Below, in pieces: positions 18,058 to 25,163 of a stretch of 35,255 nt of DNA (positions are counted from its first letter, which is position 1; each line of letters starts with the position of its first letter). The notes under the pieces are model-generated. The model ran no database searches. It worked only from the letters and a program-made list of their open reading frames with translations, and had not been told where the DNA came from. Origin of the DNA: JADHUC01 sp964617665 (GTDB taxonomy: Bacteria > Planctomycetota > Planctomycetia > Pirellulales > Pirellulaceae). The stretch spans positions 1 to 35,255 of the forward strand of contig CAZUAH010000085.1 in NCBI GenBank assembly GCA_964617665.1, read 5' to 3'. A program made the position numbers and the translations under genes.

Positions 18058-18471
18058 GTGAATCTGTATTCCGACGATGCAATTCGCGCGGACATCGTTG
18101 CACAGACTGCGGAATTTCGGTTTCGCATCTGCTGGGATGGCACACGGCAACTTCTGCGCGATCGCGGCATTGACCCGATGCGGTGTCTGCTGCTTTCGTG
18201 TGACCAAGGCGACGACGTAAACGGTCTCTTGATGCTGCCTGAGGGTCAACTTGTCGAATTCGACGTGCGCGAAAATCGCGCGGATCGCGTCCACGAGCGT
18301 TTCACCAATTGGACACAGGTCGACTACTCAGATCGCGAATACGATATCGCGCGCCTTGTCCTCGGCTCAGAGAGTATTGCTGACTTCGATGCGGAGGTGC
18401 TTGAGTACTTCAATCGCGAATGGCGCGATCGAGATGCTCCTCTGCCTCCGGTGGACCATATTTGGCGGTAA
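18058..18471 (+). CDS. Cassette gene 1: hypothetical acidic protein
   Basis: A 137-residue protein from a GTG at 18058, eight bases after the GTTAGGC core, so it would be translated from a nearly leaderless transcript if the promoter proposed there is real. The sequence is soluble and acidic: MNLYSDDAIRADIVAQTAEFRFRICWDGTRQLLRDRG, LLLSCDQGDDVNGLLMLPEGQLVEFDVRENRADRV, and DAEVLEYFNREWRDRDAPLPPVDHIWR. No family is recognised. The stop lies six bases before the first attC-like site, which is the packing of an integron cassette. Confidence 0.7.
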   Translation: MNLYSDDAIRADIVAQTAEFRFRICWDGTRQLLRDRGIDPMRCLLLSCDQGDDVNGLLMLPEGQLVEFDVRENRADRVHERFTNWTQVDYSDREYDIARLVLGSESIADFDAEVLEYFNREWRDRDAPLPPVDHIWR

Positions 18472-18477
18472 GTGGTC

Positions 18478-18627
18478 GCCTAACAATGTGTGGCCGCAGA
18501 GTTGCGGCATCCATGCCGCAAACGCCTTCCTTCTTCATTCAACGCGGGCTCTTGTTGTATAATGTCTTGGCGGGCCAACGTTTTCTGCTTCGTTGAGGGG
18601 CGGCGTCGGCCACACAACCCGATAGGG
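18478..18627 (+). repeat. attC-like site 1 (diverged)
   Basis: R'' is GCCTAAC (perfect RYYYAAC) at 18478-18484. GTGTGGCC (18488-18495) pairs with GGCCACAC (18608-18615). AACCC then leads to GATAGGG, a two-mismatch version of GTTRRRY. Inside, TTGCGGCAT (18502-18510) and ATGCCGCAA (18513-18521) form a perfect nine-base hairpin with a CC loop. The sequence differs from the main repeat family but the layout is the same. Length 150 bases. Confidence 0.75.
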
Positions 18628-18684
18628 CGGTCGGCCTTCGGCCTCCCGCTCTATCGTCCCGGCTGCTGCTGTCGAGGCGAGGCC

Positions 18685-18858
18685 ATGTGGGAGTTCATAG
18701 AAGACCTCAATCCTTGGATTCGCATTCCGATTGCACTCGCAATGATCGGAATTGCATGCACCGTACTTGCTTGGGCTCCGGGCTGGTGGGCTCGCTTGTG
18801 GATATGTCCGCTGGTGCTAGGGCTCGTGCTCTTGATCTTCGGTGGTTGGGGCGATTGA
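18685..18858 (+). CDS. Cassette gene 2: small two-segment membrane protein
   Basis: A 57-residue protein starting MWEFIEDLNPWIRIPIALAM. The ATG at 18685 is preceded by GAGGCGAGG; residues upstream in the same frame come from the attC-like site. Two hydrophobic segments (about 13-32 and 37-53, with ACTVLAWAPG and CPLVLGLVLLIFGGWG) make it a tiny membrane protein. It lies between attC-like sites 1 and 2, with 62 bases from its stop to the next site. No family is recognised. Confidence 0.65.
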   Translation: MWEFIEDLNPWIRIPIALAMIGIACTVLAWAPGWWARLWICPLVLGLVLLIFGGWGD

Positions 18859-18920
18859 AAGGCGTTTGCCGCTCGTTCAATCGCGTCGTGGCATGTGGGG
18901 GAATCACCCCGGAATGTGGC

Positions 18921-19064
18921 GCCCAACGCACGCCCGCAGAGATTCGCCATCCATGGCGAATACGCCGTTGCCTGCGAAAGTCTGGGAAGTAACAATGTTG
19001 CTTACGCGTATCCGGAAGACCTGACGGATGGTCCGTCGGCGTCGGGCGTGCGAACCCGTGTGCG
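18921..19064 (+). repeat. attC-like site 2 (main family)
   Basis: R'' GCCCAAC at 18921-18927 is a perfect RYYYAAC; the arms GCACGCCC and GGGCGTGC pair exactly. The inner hairpin ATTCGCCAT (18942-18950) with ATGGCGAAT (18953-18961) is perfect with a CC loop, and GACGGA/TCCGTC (19023-19037) forms another. AACCC ends the stem, but the terminal core is GTGTGCG, a poor match to GTTRRRY, so this site may recombine badly. Length 144 bases. Confidence 0.85.
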
Positions 19065-19074
19065 GTGCGCACGC

Positions 19075-20268
19075 ATGACTGACAAACACGTTTTCGGCGT
19101 GCTCATTACCGCATTCGCCACATCCGTATGCGCCATCCCGAGCCCTGCGTGTGCCGGCCTTAGCGGTCCGCCGTCGTCATTTGTCGTACCGGCACGCGAT
19201 GAAAAGCACCTGCTCGTCATTCTCTCCCCTGCACCAGTATCCGAGGACAAGGGAAACGATTGCACACTGCCGAATGGAGACCAAGTCAAACTGCGAGAGA
19301 CTTTCCCATTCAGCGGGCTTTATGAACTTGGTTCGACGACCCCAATCTGGACAGTGGACTGGTGTGGAGAGGAAGGACTGGTGCACATTTCCGCCAACGG
19401 TCGGTTTCTCGTTCGAATCAATCGATTTGGTGATGGCAGCTACCCTCAAGGTGCCCTAAGCTGGGGCGTCAAATTCTACGATAAGGGAGTGGAAACAGAG
19501 AGCCACCATGTCCGAGACTTGGTGGATTATCCGTCGCTGATGCCGCTGACAAACGCGGACTGGCACTTCCTTTGGATAGACCACAGCGTCTACGACTCAG
19601 AGATCGATGACGGAATCTTCGTTTTGACAACTTCCACGCATGATTGGTATCGATTCGAGGTAACCACAGGCCACATTGTGGACGAGTTCAGGTTGTGGCG
19701 GAATGTCGTTCGATGGGGCACCGCCACGTCTGTTATTGGGGCAGCTGTCGGGGGTTTCCTGTTCTATCGATGTAGGAAGACACGTCGGTTCAATCTGCCC
19801 AAGCGTCGACCACAGCAAGACTGTCTCGTTGAGCGGACGGAACAGACGAAGAAGTTATCCTACAGTCTGAGGTCTTTGATCATTGTGGTGACTGCAGCGG
19901 GGATTTTCTGCGCCGTACCGCACGTCTGTGTTCTTTCATTGGGAACGGCTATGGCCTTGTTTTTCACGAGGCTCCTCGTCAGAACAAGGCGGCGTTATCT
20001 CGGTCTCCGGAAGAGCAGGCCCGTGAAGCGACGTCTGGCGATACAATGGGCGGGTACATTGGCTTCTTGGTTTCTCTTGTACGTTCTCAGCTTTGGACCA
20101 GCGATGGCATTCGTGGCCTATTTGGACTGGCCGCATGATTTCCGGATGGTCTTTGCGAAAGTGGTTTACGGCCCCGTGTGGTGGCTGATCGTGAGCACGC
20201 CGATCGCGGGTTGGAGACCCGTCGAACTCTACTTTGAGGCGTGGGGGCCTTGGTTTAGGCTTGCCTGA
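19075..20268 (+). CDS. Cassette gene 3: exported/multipass membrane protein
   Basis: A 397-residue protein from the ATG at 19075 (MTDKHVFGVLITAFATSVCAIPSPACA), which gives a signal peptide; a longer frame reaches back through the attC-like site but is probably artefactual. Residues 30-220 form a soluble domain (FVVPARDEKHLLVILSPAP, HISANGRFLVRINRFGDGSYPQGA). It is followed by membrane segments near 223-242 (VIGAAVGGFLFY), 273-300 (YSLRSLIIVVTAAGIFCAVP), 300-320, 340-365 and 373-390. The SLRSLIIVVTA type of segment is frequent in planctomycete membrane proteins. For a cassette the gene is large, close to 1.2 kb. The stop is 71 bases before the next site. Function unknown. Confidence 0.75.
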   Translation: MTDKHVFGVLITAFATSVCAIPSPACAGLSGPPSSFVVPARDEKHLLVILSPAPVSEDKGNDCTLPNGDQVKLRETFPFSGLYELGSTTPIWTVDWCGEEGLVHISANGRFLVRINRFGDGSYPQGALSWGVKFYDKGVETESHHVRDLVDYPSLMPLTNADWHFLWIDHSVYDSEIDDGIFVLTTSTHDWYRFEVTTGHIVDEFRLWRNVVRWGTATSVIGAAVGGFLFYRCRKTRRFNLPKRRPQQDCLVERTEQTKKLSYSLRSLIIVVTAAGIFCAVPHVCVLSLGTAMALFFTRLLVRTRRRYLGLRKSRPVKRRLAIQWAGTLASWFLLYVLSFGPAMAFVAYLDWPHDFRMVFAKVVYGPVWWLIVSTPIAGWRPVELYFEAWGPWFRLA

Positions 20269-20339
20269 AGCTGACGCTATCCGTTTGGCAAGAGCTTGTG
20301 TTTACCGCACAACTGGAGTATTGATGCGCGGTGGTCTCC

Positions 20340-20483
20340 GCCCAATGCACGCCCGCAGAGATTCGCCATCCACGGCGAATACGCCGTTGCCTGTGAAGGG
20401 TTGGGAAGTAACAATATCGCTTAAGCGTGTCCGATCGACTTGACGGATGGTCCGTCGGCGTCGGGCGTGCGAACCCGTTGCAC
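20340..20483 (+). repeat. attC-like site 3 (main family)
   Basis: Starts GCCCAAT, one base off RYYYAAC. GCACGCCC pairs with GGGCGTGC, and ATTCGCCAT/ACGGCGAAT (20361-20380) form the inner hairpin with one mismatch. GACGGA/TCCGTC is again perfect. The end reads AACCC then GTTGCAC, six of seven matches to GTTRRRY. Blocks GCCGTTGCCT, TGACGGATGG and GGCGTCGGGCGTGC are shared with all main-family copies. Length 144 bases. Confidence 0.85.
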
Positions 20484-20499
20484 GCACCGAGTCATTCCC

Positions 20500-20853
20500 G
20501 TGAATCGCTACTCGGCCAAACTTCTCTTTCAATTCCGCATCGACTTGGGCGCTGATACCGTGAAACGGCGCACTTGCGAAGAACGCATCATCCTTATTGA
20601 GGCGCGTTCAGCGTCTTCTGCGCTGGCAGAAGCAAAACGCAAGGGAAAACAGGCCGAACACGATTACGAGAACGACGAGGGCAACATGGTTTACTTTGAA
20701 TTCATCGGTGTCATGGACTTGCTGTGTCTCGGCCTTGAATGCGATGCGGACGAAGTGTGGTATGACATTGGCGAGCGCGTTTCACCAATGGAACGCCGTG
20801 ATGTATTCATTCCGCCAGAACACCAACTGAATGCGATACGAACCGAAACGTAG
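20500..20853 (+). CDS. Cassette gene 4: DUF4288 family protein
   Basis: A 117-residue protein from a GTG at 20500 (MNRYSAKLLFQFRIDLGADT). The pattern YSAKLLFQFRI, EERIILIEARSASSALAEAKRKGK, YENDEGNMVYFEFIGVMDL fits DUF4288, a family of small proteins of unknown function found in many bacteria, often with YSAKLLFE, EERIVLV and a W/Y-F-EF-GV-D segment. An alternative TTG at 20440 lies inside the attC-like site and would add MTDGPSASGVRTR, so the GTG is preferred. The stop is only three bases before the next site. DUF4288 has no established activity. Confidence 0.75.
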   Translation: MNRYSAKLLFQFRIDLGADTVKRRTCEERIILIEARSASSALAEAKRKGKQAEHDYENDEGNMVYFEFIGVMDLLCLGLECDADEVWYDIGERVSPMERRDVFIPPEHQLNAIRTET

Positions 20854-20856
20854 GGC

Positions 20857-20936
20857 GTGCAACACGGCACGGCTGCAGAGTGGCGTCACCTTCGACGTAG
20901 TGCAACGGGCGGCGACGGCCGTGCCTCCCGTTGGCA
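20857..20936 (+). repeat. attC-like site 4 (short, diverged)
   Basis: An 80-base site between the DUF4288 and bS21-like genes. GTGCAAC (20857-20863) is the R'' position with one mismatch to RYYYAAC. GGCACGGC (20866-20873) pairs exactly with GCCGTGCC (20918-20925). It ends CTCCC then GTTGGCA (20930-20936), two mismatches from GTTRRRY. It lacks the main-family interior. Its position three bases after a stop supports the call. Confidence 0.65.
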
Positions 20937-20986
20937 GATCGAACTGCTGGAAACCGGCACACGCGTCAGCCGCTAAGACGTGCGAA

Positions 20987-21235
20987 ATGGGAATTCGAAT
21001 TGAGGTTCACGATGGTGAATCCATTCAGGCTGCCATTCGTCGATTCAACAAGGTGGTGCATGATGTCCATCGCACTCGATGGGAAAAGCGTAGGCGAGGC
21101 TTCTACGAAGCTCCGTCTATTGTTGCACGCCGTGGCACATTAGTCCGCAGAATCAACAGCCTACGAGCGGGTCTTCCAATCGGTTCAGAACCGTACCGAC
21201 GGTACGTGGGCTTTCGAGATCAATACAATCGCTAG
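20987..21235 (+). CDS. Cassette gene 5: divergent bS21-like protein
   Basis: An 82-residue basic protein from the ATG at 20987. Its first half, MGIRIEVHDGESIQAAIRRF then NKVVHDVHRTRWEKRRRGFYEAPSIVARR, follows the ribosomal bS21 pattern of a short beta start, a GE-x-AxRRF helix, an R/K-rich helix and RRxFYExPS. In bS21 this region sits on the 30S platform near the mRNA 3' end of 16S rRNA. The second half (RINSLRAGLPIGSEPYRRYVGFRDQYNR) is not typical of bS21. An ATG at 20831 would start inside the preceding gene and cross the attC-like site, so it is rejected. The stop is five bases before site 5. The family call is by eye only, and a ribosomal role is uncertain. Confidence 0.65.
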   Translation: MGIRIEVHDGESIQAAIRRFNKVVHDVHRTRWEKRRRGFYEAPSIVARRGTLVRRINSLRAGLPIGSEPYRRYVGFRDQYNR

Positions 21236-21240
21236 TCGCC

Positions 21241-21387
21241 TGCCAACACTGCACGCTCGCACAGATCCGGCCTCCATGGCGGATACGCCGTTGCCTGTGA
21301 AGGTCTGGGAAGTAACAATGTTTCTCACGCGTGTCCGGGAGACTTGACGGATGGTCTGACGGCGTCGGGCGTGCGAACCCGTTGGGC
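21241..21387 (+). repeat. attC-like site 5 (main family)
   Basis: Starts TGCCAAC (two mismatches to RYYYAAC) and ends AACCC then GTTGGGC, a perfect GTTRRRY core. The inner hairpin changes to ATCCGGCCT/ATGGCGGAT (21265-21284): outer pairs ATCCG/CGGAT replace the ATTCG/CGAAT of site 2, a paired change. Shared blocks are as in the other main-family copies. Length 147 bases. Confidence 0.87.
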
Positions 21388-21397
21388 ATCGTTGTTC

Positions 21398-22111
21398 GTG
21401 GAGTGTTGGCCAGTGCTGCACCGACTAGGAATCTGTGACTCCGCCTTGTTCATTCTTGCGGGCGCGGTTCTTGCTTCTGGTTGTTCGCCCGAGAAAGCAT
21501 CGAGAGAAGCCCCAGCTGAGGTGAGTTGCGAATGGAACTTGGAGATACTCTCGCAAGGAATCGCATCGTACCGTGCGGAGCATGGTGATTGTGCAGCCGT
21601 CTTCATTGGTCCGAATGGTCACAAACATAGTTGGCGTATTACCGTTGCTCCGCATGCGATACGGCGATATGACAATTCAGATCGTTTCTTGGCGAACTTC
21701 GACTATCGGTTCGACGAGCCTTGGGATAGCCCGCACAACAGGGGTACTCTCCACTCGCTTCCATGGGATGCTATCGCCTGCCCTACAGAAGATCGCGGTA
21801 TGGACTACTCTTTCACCACGTATCTCATGTTGGTTCGACCAGCAGACGAGGATGGAAAGACGCAAACACTCTCCCCCGATGCCGTGCTGGTCGTCGAGTC
21901 CGCGAACTGCGGCATCGGAATCGCAGAGCCAAGTGACCTACGGTGGGAAACGCTTTGGGAAGGCGATTCTCCATTTGGAAAGGGAAAACTCAATTCTATG
22001 CATCCCGACGTAGTGAAGGCACTCCGTGTGGACGGAGAGGTGATCGACATTCCGAAGAAAATTGGCAAAACGGAACTGCGTAAGCTACTCAATGGAAGCG
22101 GAAACGGTTAG
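21398..22111 (+). CDS. Cassette gene 6: DUF1559-like lipoprotein
   Basis: About 237 residues from a GTG at 21398; TTG 21392 and GTG 21413 are also possible, and an earlier TTG lies inside the attC-like site. A hydrophobic segment ends in the lipobox-like VLASGC, so it is probably a lipoprotein. The body has the planctomycete DUF1559-like order: YRAEHGDCAAVFIGPNGHKHSWRITVAPHAI, DYRFDEPWDSPHNRG, ACPTEDRG and a TTYLMLV segment. Many DUF1559 proteins carry a prepilin-like N-terminus; this one has a lipobox instead. It is the first gene of the largest cassette interval (sites 5 to 6). Function unknown. Confidence 0.75.
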   Translation: MECWPVLHRLGICDSALFILAGAVLASGCSPEKASREAPAEVSCEWNLEILSQGIASYRAEHGDCAAVFIGPNGHKHSWRITVAPHAIRRYDNSDRFLANFDYRFDEPWDSPHNRGTLHSLPWDAIACPTEDRGMDYSFTTYLMLVRPADEDGKTQTLSPDAVLVVESANCGIGIAEPSDLRWETLWEGDSPFGKGKLNSMHPDVVKALRVDGEVIDIPKKIGKTELRKLLNGSGNG

Positions 22112-22628
22112 AGGCTCAAACTTCTTTGAATAGATCGCCAGGGCACTTTCGGTCCTCGATTCGCGTCGTGCTTCTGTGCGCTACGTTTGTGGGCCTTTGG
22201 CGCGCAGTATGCACCCGAGTGAACTGATCGCATTTCTCCTGAACTTCGCCACGTCGATTCTCATTGCGTGCGCCACCACCGCCTTTCTCGCATCCGGCAA
22301 GCGTGGGGGCACTCGTGGTAGCGACGATCGCTGGTTTCGTCGCGCTACGGATTGTCAGAGGACGAGGCAGTGACGCAGGCCGCTACGTGGGCCGACGTAA
22401 GCTCAGGATCAAGGAACTGAATTCTGACGCCGTTGCTCGTGTCGCGGTATGTGCCTTGGAGCGGACAATCTACTTCGCGTCACGCTTGTGGAGACGTTCG
22501 TCCAGGTAGTATGGCAAGAAATCTTGGCAGGCCCCTCCAAAAGCGGTGGGATGTATGATGTTCCTTGGCGGGATGTTCCCTCCTTGCGACAGATTGTAAG
22601 TTAGAACAACCGTTGGCAGCCACGAGCT
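22112..22628 (+). other. 517-base interval in cassette region with a decayed-looking small ORF
   Basis: No intact gene or full attC is recognised. The 22209-22509 stretch may be a frameshifted membrane-protein gene (separate entry). GTTGGCA at 22612-22618, preceded by GAACAACC and ten bases before the next ATG, looks like a core site of the kind ending site 4, but no pairing left half was found. It may be the remnant of an attC. Confidence 0.4.
22209..22509 (+). pseudogene. Possible frameshifted small membrane protein gene
   Basis: From ATG 22209 the frame reads MHPSELIAFLLNFATSILIA then CATTAFLASGKRG, a plausible membrane start, and then becomes charged and ends at 22373. In the +1 frame, close to where the first goes bad (about 22300), SVGALVVATIAGFVALRIVRGRG continues as a second hydrophobic segment and runs to 22509. 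Joining the two would make a two-segment membrane protein. This is inferred from composition only; it could be chance or a sequencing error. Confidence 0.3.
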
Positions 22629-22994
22629 ATGTTTGGTCGCCTCATTCTTGCTTGCGTCATTGCTGCGGTTACTGCTTGTGTATTGATCGTTCTATTCACT
22701 TTTGATCTCGATACGGTTGGTGCGGCGCTGCTCGTGTCTCTGTTTGCCCTCCCGTCGGTTGTGCTTTTTGTCGTAAGCCGCCATTCACCGCAGTGGGCTC
22801 AACGATCATTCGCACTGTACATCATTCCGGCTGTTGCCGCTTGCCTGTTCTTCGTCGTACCCGCGCTTACTGCAGGGGAGGGTCACGGACTGGCCGCGTT
22901 GCTTGGGACCGTGCTGTTCGGCACGCTGGTCGTCATGTTTCCGGTGTGTGTATTCGTTTCACCTCGTCCAGCACGAGACTCGTCCGGCCGTTGA
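22629..22994 (+). CDS. Cassette gene 7: four-segment membrane protein
   Basis: A 121-residue protein starting MFGRLILACVIAAVTACVLI, almost entirely hydrophobic with four likely membrane segments (about 5-25, 31-50, 63-80 and 87-110), ending in the polar RPARDSSGR. The ATG is ten bases after a GTTGGCA core-like sequence. The stop is nine bases before the next attC-like site, the usual cassette packing. No family is recognised; hydrophobic cassette products of this size are common in integrons. Confidence 0.7.
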   Translation: MFGRLILACVIAAVTACVLIVLFTFDLDTVGAALLVSLFALPSVVLFVVSRHSPQWAQRSFALYIIPAVAACLFFVVPALTAGEGHGLAALLGTVLFGTLVVMFPVCVFVSPRPARDSSGR

Positions 22995-23003
22995 ACGAGT
23001 GGC

Positions 23004-23150
23004 TGCCAACAACGCACGCCCGCAGGGATTGGCCATCCATGGCGCATATGCCGTTGCCTGTGAAGGTCTGGGGAGTAACAATGCAATTTAGGCATGTCCG
23101 AGAGACTTGACGGATGGTCCATCGGCGTCGGGCGTGCGAACCCGTTGGCC
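23004..23150 (+). repeat. attC-like site 6 (main family)
   Basis: Starts TGCCAAC and ends AACCC then GTTGGCC (six of seven to GTTRRRY). The arms GCACGCCC/GGGCGTGC pair exactly. The inner hairpin is ATTGGCCAT/ATGGCGCAT (23028-23047) with seven of nine pairs. After the core, AAC makes a GTTGGCCAAC palindrome at the cassette junction. Length 147 bases. Confidence 0.85.
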
Positions 23151-23164
23151 AACCTACCGCAAAG

Positions 23165-24211
23165 ATGAATGTCCTAGTGTTACTAGCGTTCCTGAGCGCT
23201 TCCCCGGCCCAGGTTTTCGATATCGACGAAGTCGTTCCGACGGAACGGCAGGCGCTACGTGCGCTGAAGAAACTTCACGCGTCGTTTACGTTCCATGAGT
23301 CCGGACACGTAAAATCCGTTGACATTCGCGGATTCGTGACAGAAGTGGACAACGCCGCGTTGGACCACCTTCGGTCGTTTTCAAAGCTCCGAAGGCTCCA
23401 ATTGCTTCACTGCGATGTGTCGGACGCGGGGCTGAAAAGACTGTGTGAGTTGCGACAACTGCGGCACCTTTACTTGTACGAGCTGCCAGTGACGGATGAA
23501 GGGCTCTCGAGCTTGCCAAACCTCGCTGACCTACGCTCCCTGGAAATCTTGCTCATCCCGATCACTAACAAATCCGTGGACGGAATCGCCAAGCTTTGCA
23601 CACTTCGAAAGCTCTGCTTGGGTTGGACCAAGATCACCGACGAGGGATACGTGCAGCTCAACCAACTGAAAGGACTTCGTCATCTGGGCCTTAGCCAGAG
23701 TAACATCACTGACGCTGGCCTTGAGCAGCTTTCCGGTCTGAGTGAACTTCGGTGTCTTGGTCTTACTCAAACGGCAGTCACTGGCGCTGGGTTCGAGAGG
23801 CTATCGGGTCTGAAACGGCTGGAGACCATTTACCTAAATGGAAGCCAAATCGAGGACGACCACCTTCGTCATATCGTATCGTTCAAATCATTGCGCGCGA
23901 TCCATCTGCATCACTGTACGATTGGCGACATGGCTGCGGAGCACTTGGGCAGACTATCCAGACTCGAGGTTCTTGAGCTTTGGGACACGCACATCACGGA
24001 TGAGGCGATGCCCCATCTCGCGAAACTCAGAGGACTTCGCCGGTTGAGCATCGGGCGAACGACGGTTTCGGACGCAGGCTTGCGTCTGTTGCACGAATTA
24101 CCCCAACTGCGGAAGGTAGACGTTCGGTATACGAACGCGACGGCACAAGGGATTGGAGAATTGAGAAAGCACCAGCTGAAGACCAAAGTGGATTTTACGT
24201 TGCACAACTGA
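23165..24211 (+). CDS. Cassette gene 8: exported leucine-rich repeat protein
   Basis: A 348-residue protein starting MNVLVLLAFLSASPAQVFDI, a short signal peptide. From about residue 70 it is a chain of LRRs of the roughly 24-residue type, for example LRRLQLLHCDVSDAGLKRL, LRHLGLSQSNITDAGLEQL and LEVLELWDTHITDEAMPHL. These are cysteine-containing or DAGL-type repeats common in planctomycetes, usually protein-binding. No enzymatic domain is attached. The stop is five bases before the next site. Longer in-frame starts reach back into the attC-like site and are not favoured. The ligand is unknown. Confidence 0.85.
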   Translation: MNVLVLLAFLSASPAQVFDIDEVVPTERQALRALKKLHASFTFHESGHVKSVDIRGFVTEVDNAALDHLRSFSKLRRLQLLHCDVSDAGLKRLCELRQLRHLYLYELPVTDEGLSSLPNLADLRSLEILLIPITNKSVDGIAKLCTLRKLCLGWTKITDEGYVQLNQLKGLRHLGLSQSNITDAGLEQLSGLSELRCLGLTQTAVTGAGFERLSGLKRLETIYLNGSQIEDDHLRHIVSFKSLRAIHLHHCTIGDMAAEHLGRLSRLEVLELWDTHITDEAMPHLAKLRGLRRLSIGRTTVSDAGLRLLHELPQLRKVDVRYTNATAQGIGELRKHQLKTKVDFTLHN

Positions 24212-24216
24212 ATGGC

Positions 24217-24358
24217 GGCCAACAGAGCGTGGCCGCAAGACCCGCTTCGGGGCTTGCCATCGTTCTTCGTTCAACGAGCGTCCGGTTGACACAATCACTG
24301 GTAGTTTCAACGTCGTTCGGTCCGTTTACGTCGGCGAGGGCCACGCAACCCCTTACGT
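24217..24358 (+). repeat. attC-like site 7 (diverged)
   Basis: R'' GGCCAAC (one mismatch) at 24217-24223. GCGTGGCC (24227-24234) pairs exactly with GGCCACGC (24339-24346). AACCC follows, then CTTACGT, a poor GTTRRRY. The inner hairpin uses GCAAG/CTTGC (24235-24257) with CCCG/CGGG inside. The sequence differs from the main family but the layout is the same. Confidence 0.68.
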
Positions 24359-24384
24359 GGAAGAGGAGGGGACGCAGCACACAA

Positions 24385-24945
24385 ATGAAGCGAGTTATTG
24401 TTTTCACCGTTGCAGCAACGGCGCTCATCTTCGCCACCTGTTGTTTCCTGTGGTGGCGAAGTCGTCTCAACGAGCAGTTGGAGGCGGAGGCGAGGCAACG
24501 TCGTGACGCGTGGATCGCGGACACCATATCAGAGTTGCAGTCCGGAACATCATCGGTCTACCTTTACAGTTGTGTCAACACGAAGGTCATGCTGGAACGA
24601 ATTTCGGGCATGCCCGAGGTGGAAGAGGTGATTTTTGAACAGACAATTGATCTGTCTGACGACGGCCTCAACCAATTGATGACGCTGCCAAATCTGCGCG
24701 AACTCGATTTCAGGGGTGAATCTCATTTGTCTGATTCCAACGTGAGGCTCCTGGCCGGTTGCCTCAGTCTAGAATCCCTCGGGATCAAGTCATGCAATGT
24801 TACCGACGTTGGGTTGGACGACATTGCGAAGATACCGAAATTGCGTTCGTTCCGGCACGCTGGGCAATTCAGCAAGCCTGCTCTGCAAGAACTTCAGACC
24901 ACACGTCCGGATTGTGTAATCTCAGACGCCGGGTGGTGCGACTAG
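24385..24945 (+). CDS. Cassette gene 9: membrane-anchored LRR protein
   Basis: A 186-residue protein from the ATG at 24385 (MKRVIVFTVAATALIFATCC), with a single N-terminal membrane anchor, a charged helix (SRLNEQLEAEARQRRDAWIADTI) and then three or four LRRs (LSDDGLNQLMTLPNLRELDF, LAGCLSLESLGIKSCNVTDVGLDDIAKIPKLRSF). GAGGAGG lies about 16 bases before the ATG, rather far. Like its neighbour at 23165-24211 it has DAGL/DVGL-type repeats, so the two adjacent cassettes carry related modules. Likely binding partner unknown. Confidence 0.72.
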   Translation: MKRVIVFTVAATALIFATCCFLWWRSRLNEQLEAEARQRRDAWIADTISELQSGTSSVYLYSCVNTKVMLERISGMPEVEEVIFEQTIDLSDDGLNQLMTLPNLRELDFRGESHLSDSNVRLLAGCLSLESLGIKSCNVTDVGLDDIAKIPKLRSFRHAGQFSKPALQELQTTRPDCVISDAGWCD

Positions 24946-24990
24946 ATGCCACACAACACGGCCAGAAGGCCTGGATACTTGCGTGGAAGA

Positions 24991-25158
24991 ATGGCTAATC
25001 ACCATCCTGAAGCTCGATCACGGTACAGCTGGTTTCGCTTCTGGTTGAGAACGCTGCTGTTGGTGTGCGCCTTGTGCCCCCTGCTGATTTGGGGTTTTGC
25101 GGGTGCGCTCTGGGATACGCCTGAATACCGCAGCTGGGATCGGATACGAGAGGACTAG
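24991..25158 (+). CDS. Small membrane protein, planctomycete type
   Basis: A 55-residue protein starting MANHHPEARSRYSWFRFWLR, followed by LRTLLLVCALCPLLIWGFAG. The FRFxLRTLLL sequence leading into a single membrane segment is frequent at the start of planctomycete membrane proteins. GGAAGA precedes the ATG. It lies in the last cassette interval, and no attC-like site separates it cleanly from the LRR gene before it; a short GGCC-AGAA-GGCC hairpin (24960-24971) is all that is there. Confidence 0.5.
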   Translation: MANHHPEARSRYSWFRFWLRTLLLVCALCPLLIWGFAGALWDTPEYRSWDRIRED

Positions 25159-25163
25159 GTTAC

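Noticed and set aside
24949..24984. Short attC candidate between the second LRR gene and the small membrane gene
   Set aside because: Only a GGCC-AGAA-GGCC hairpin and a weak CACAAC are present; no core GTTRRRY or pairing arms are seen.
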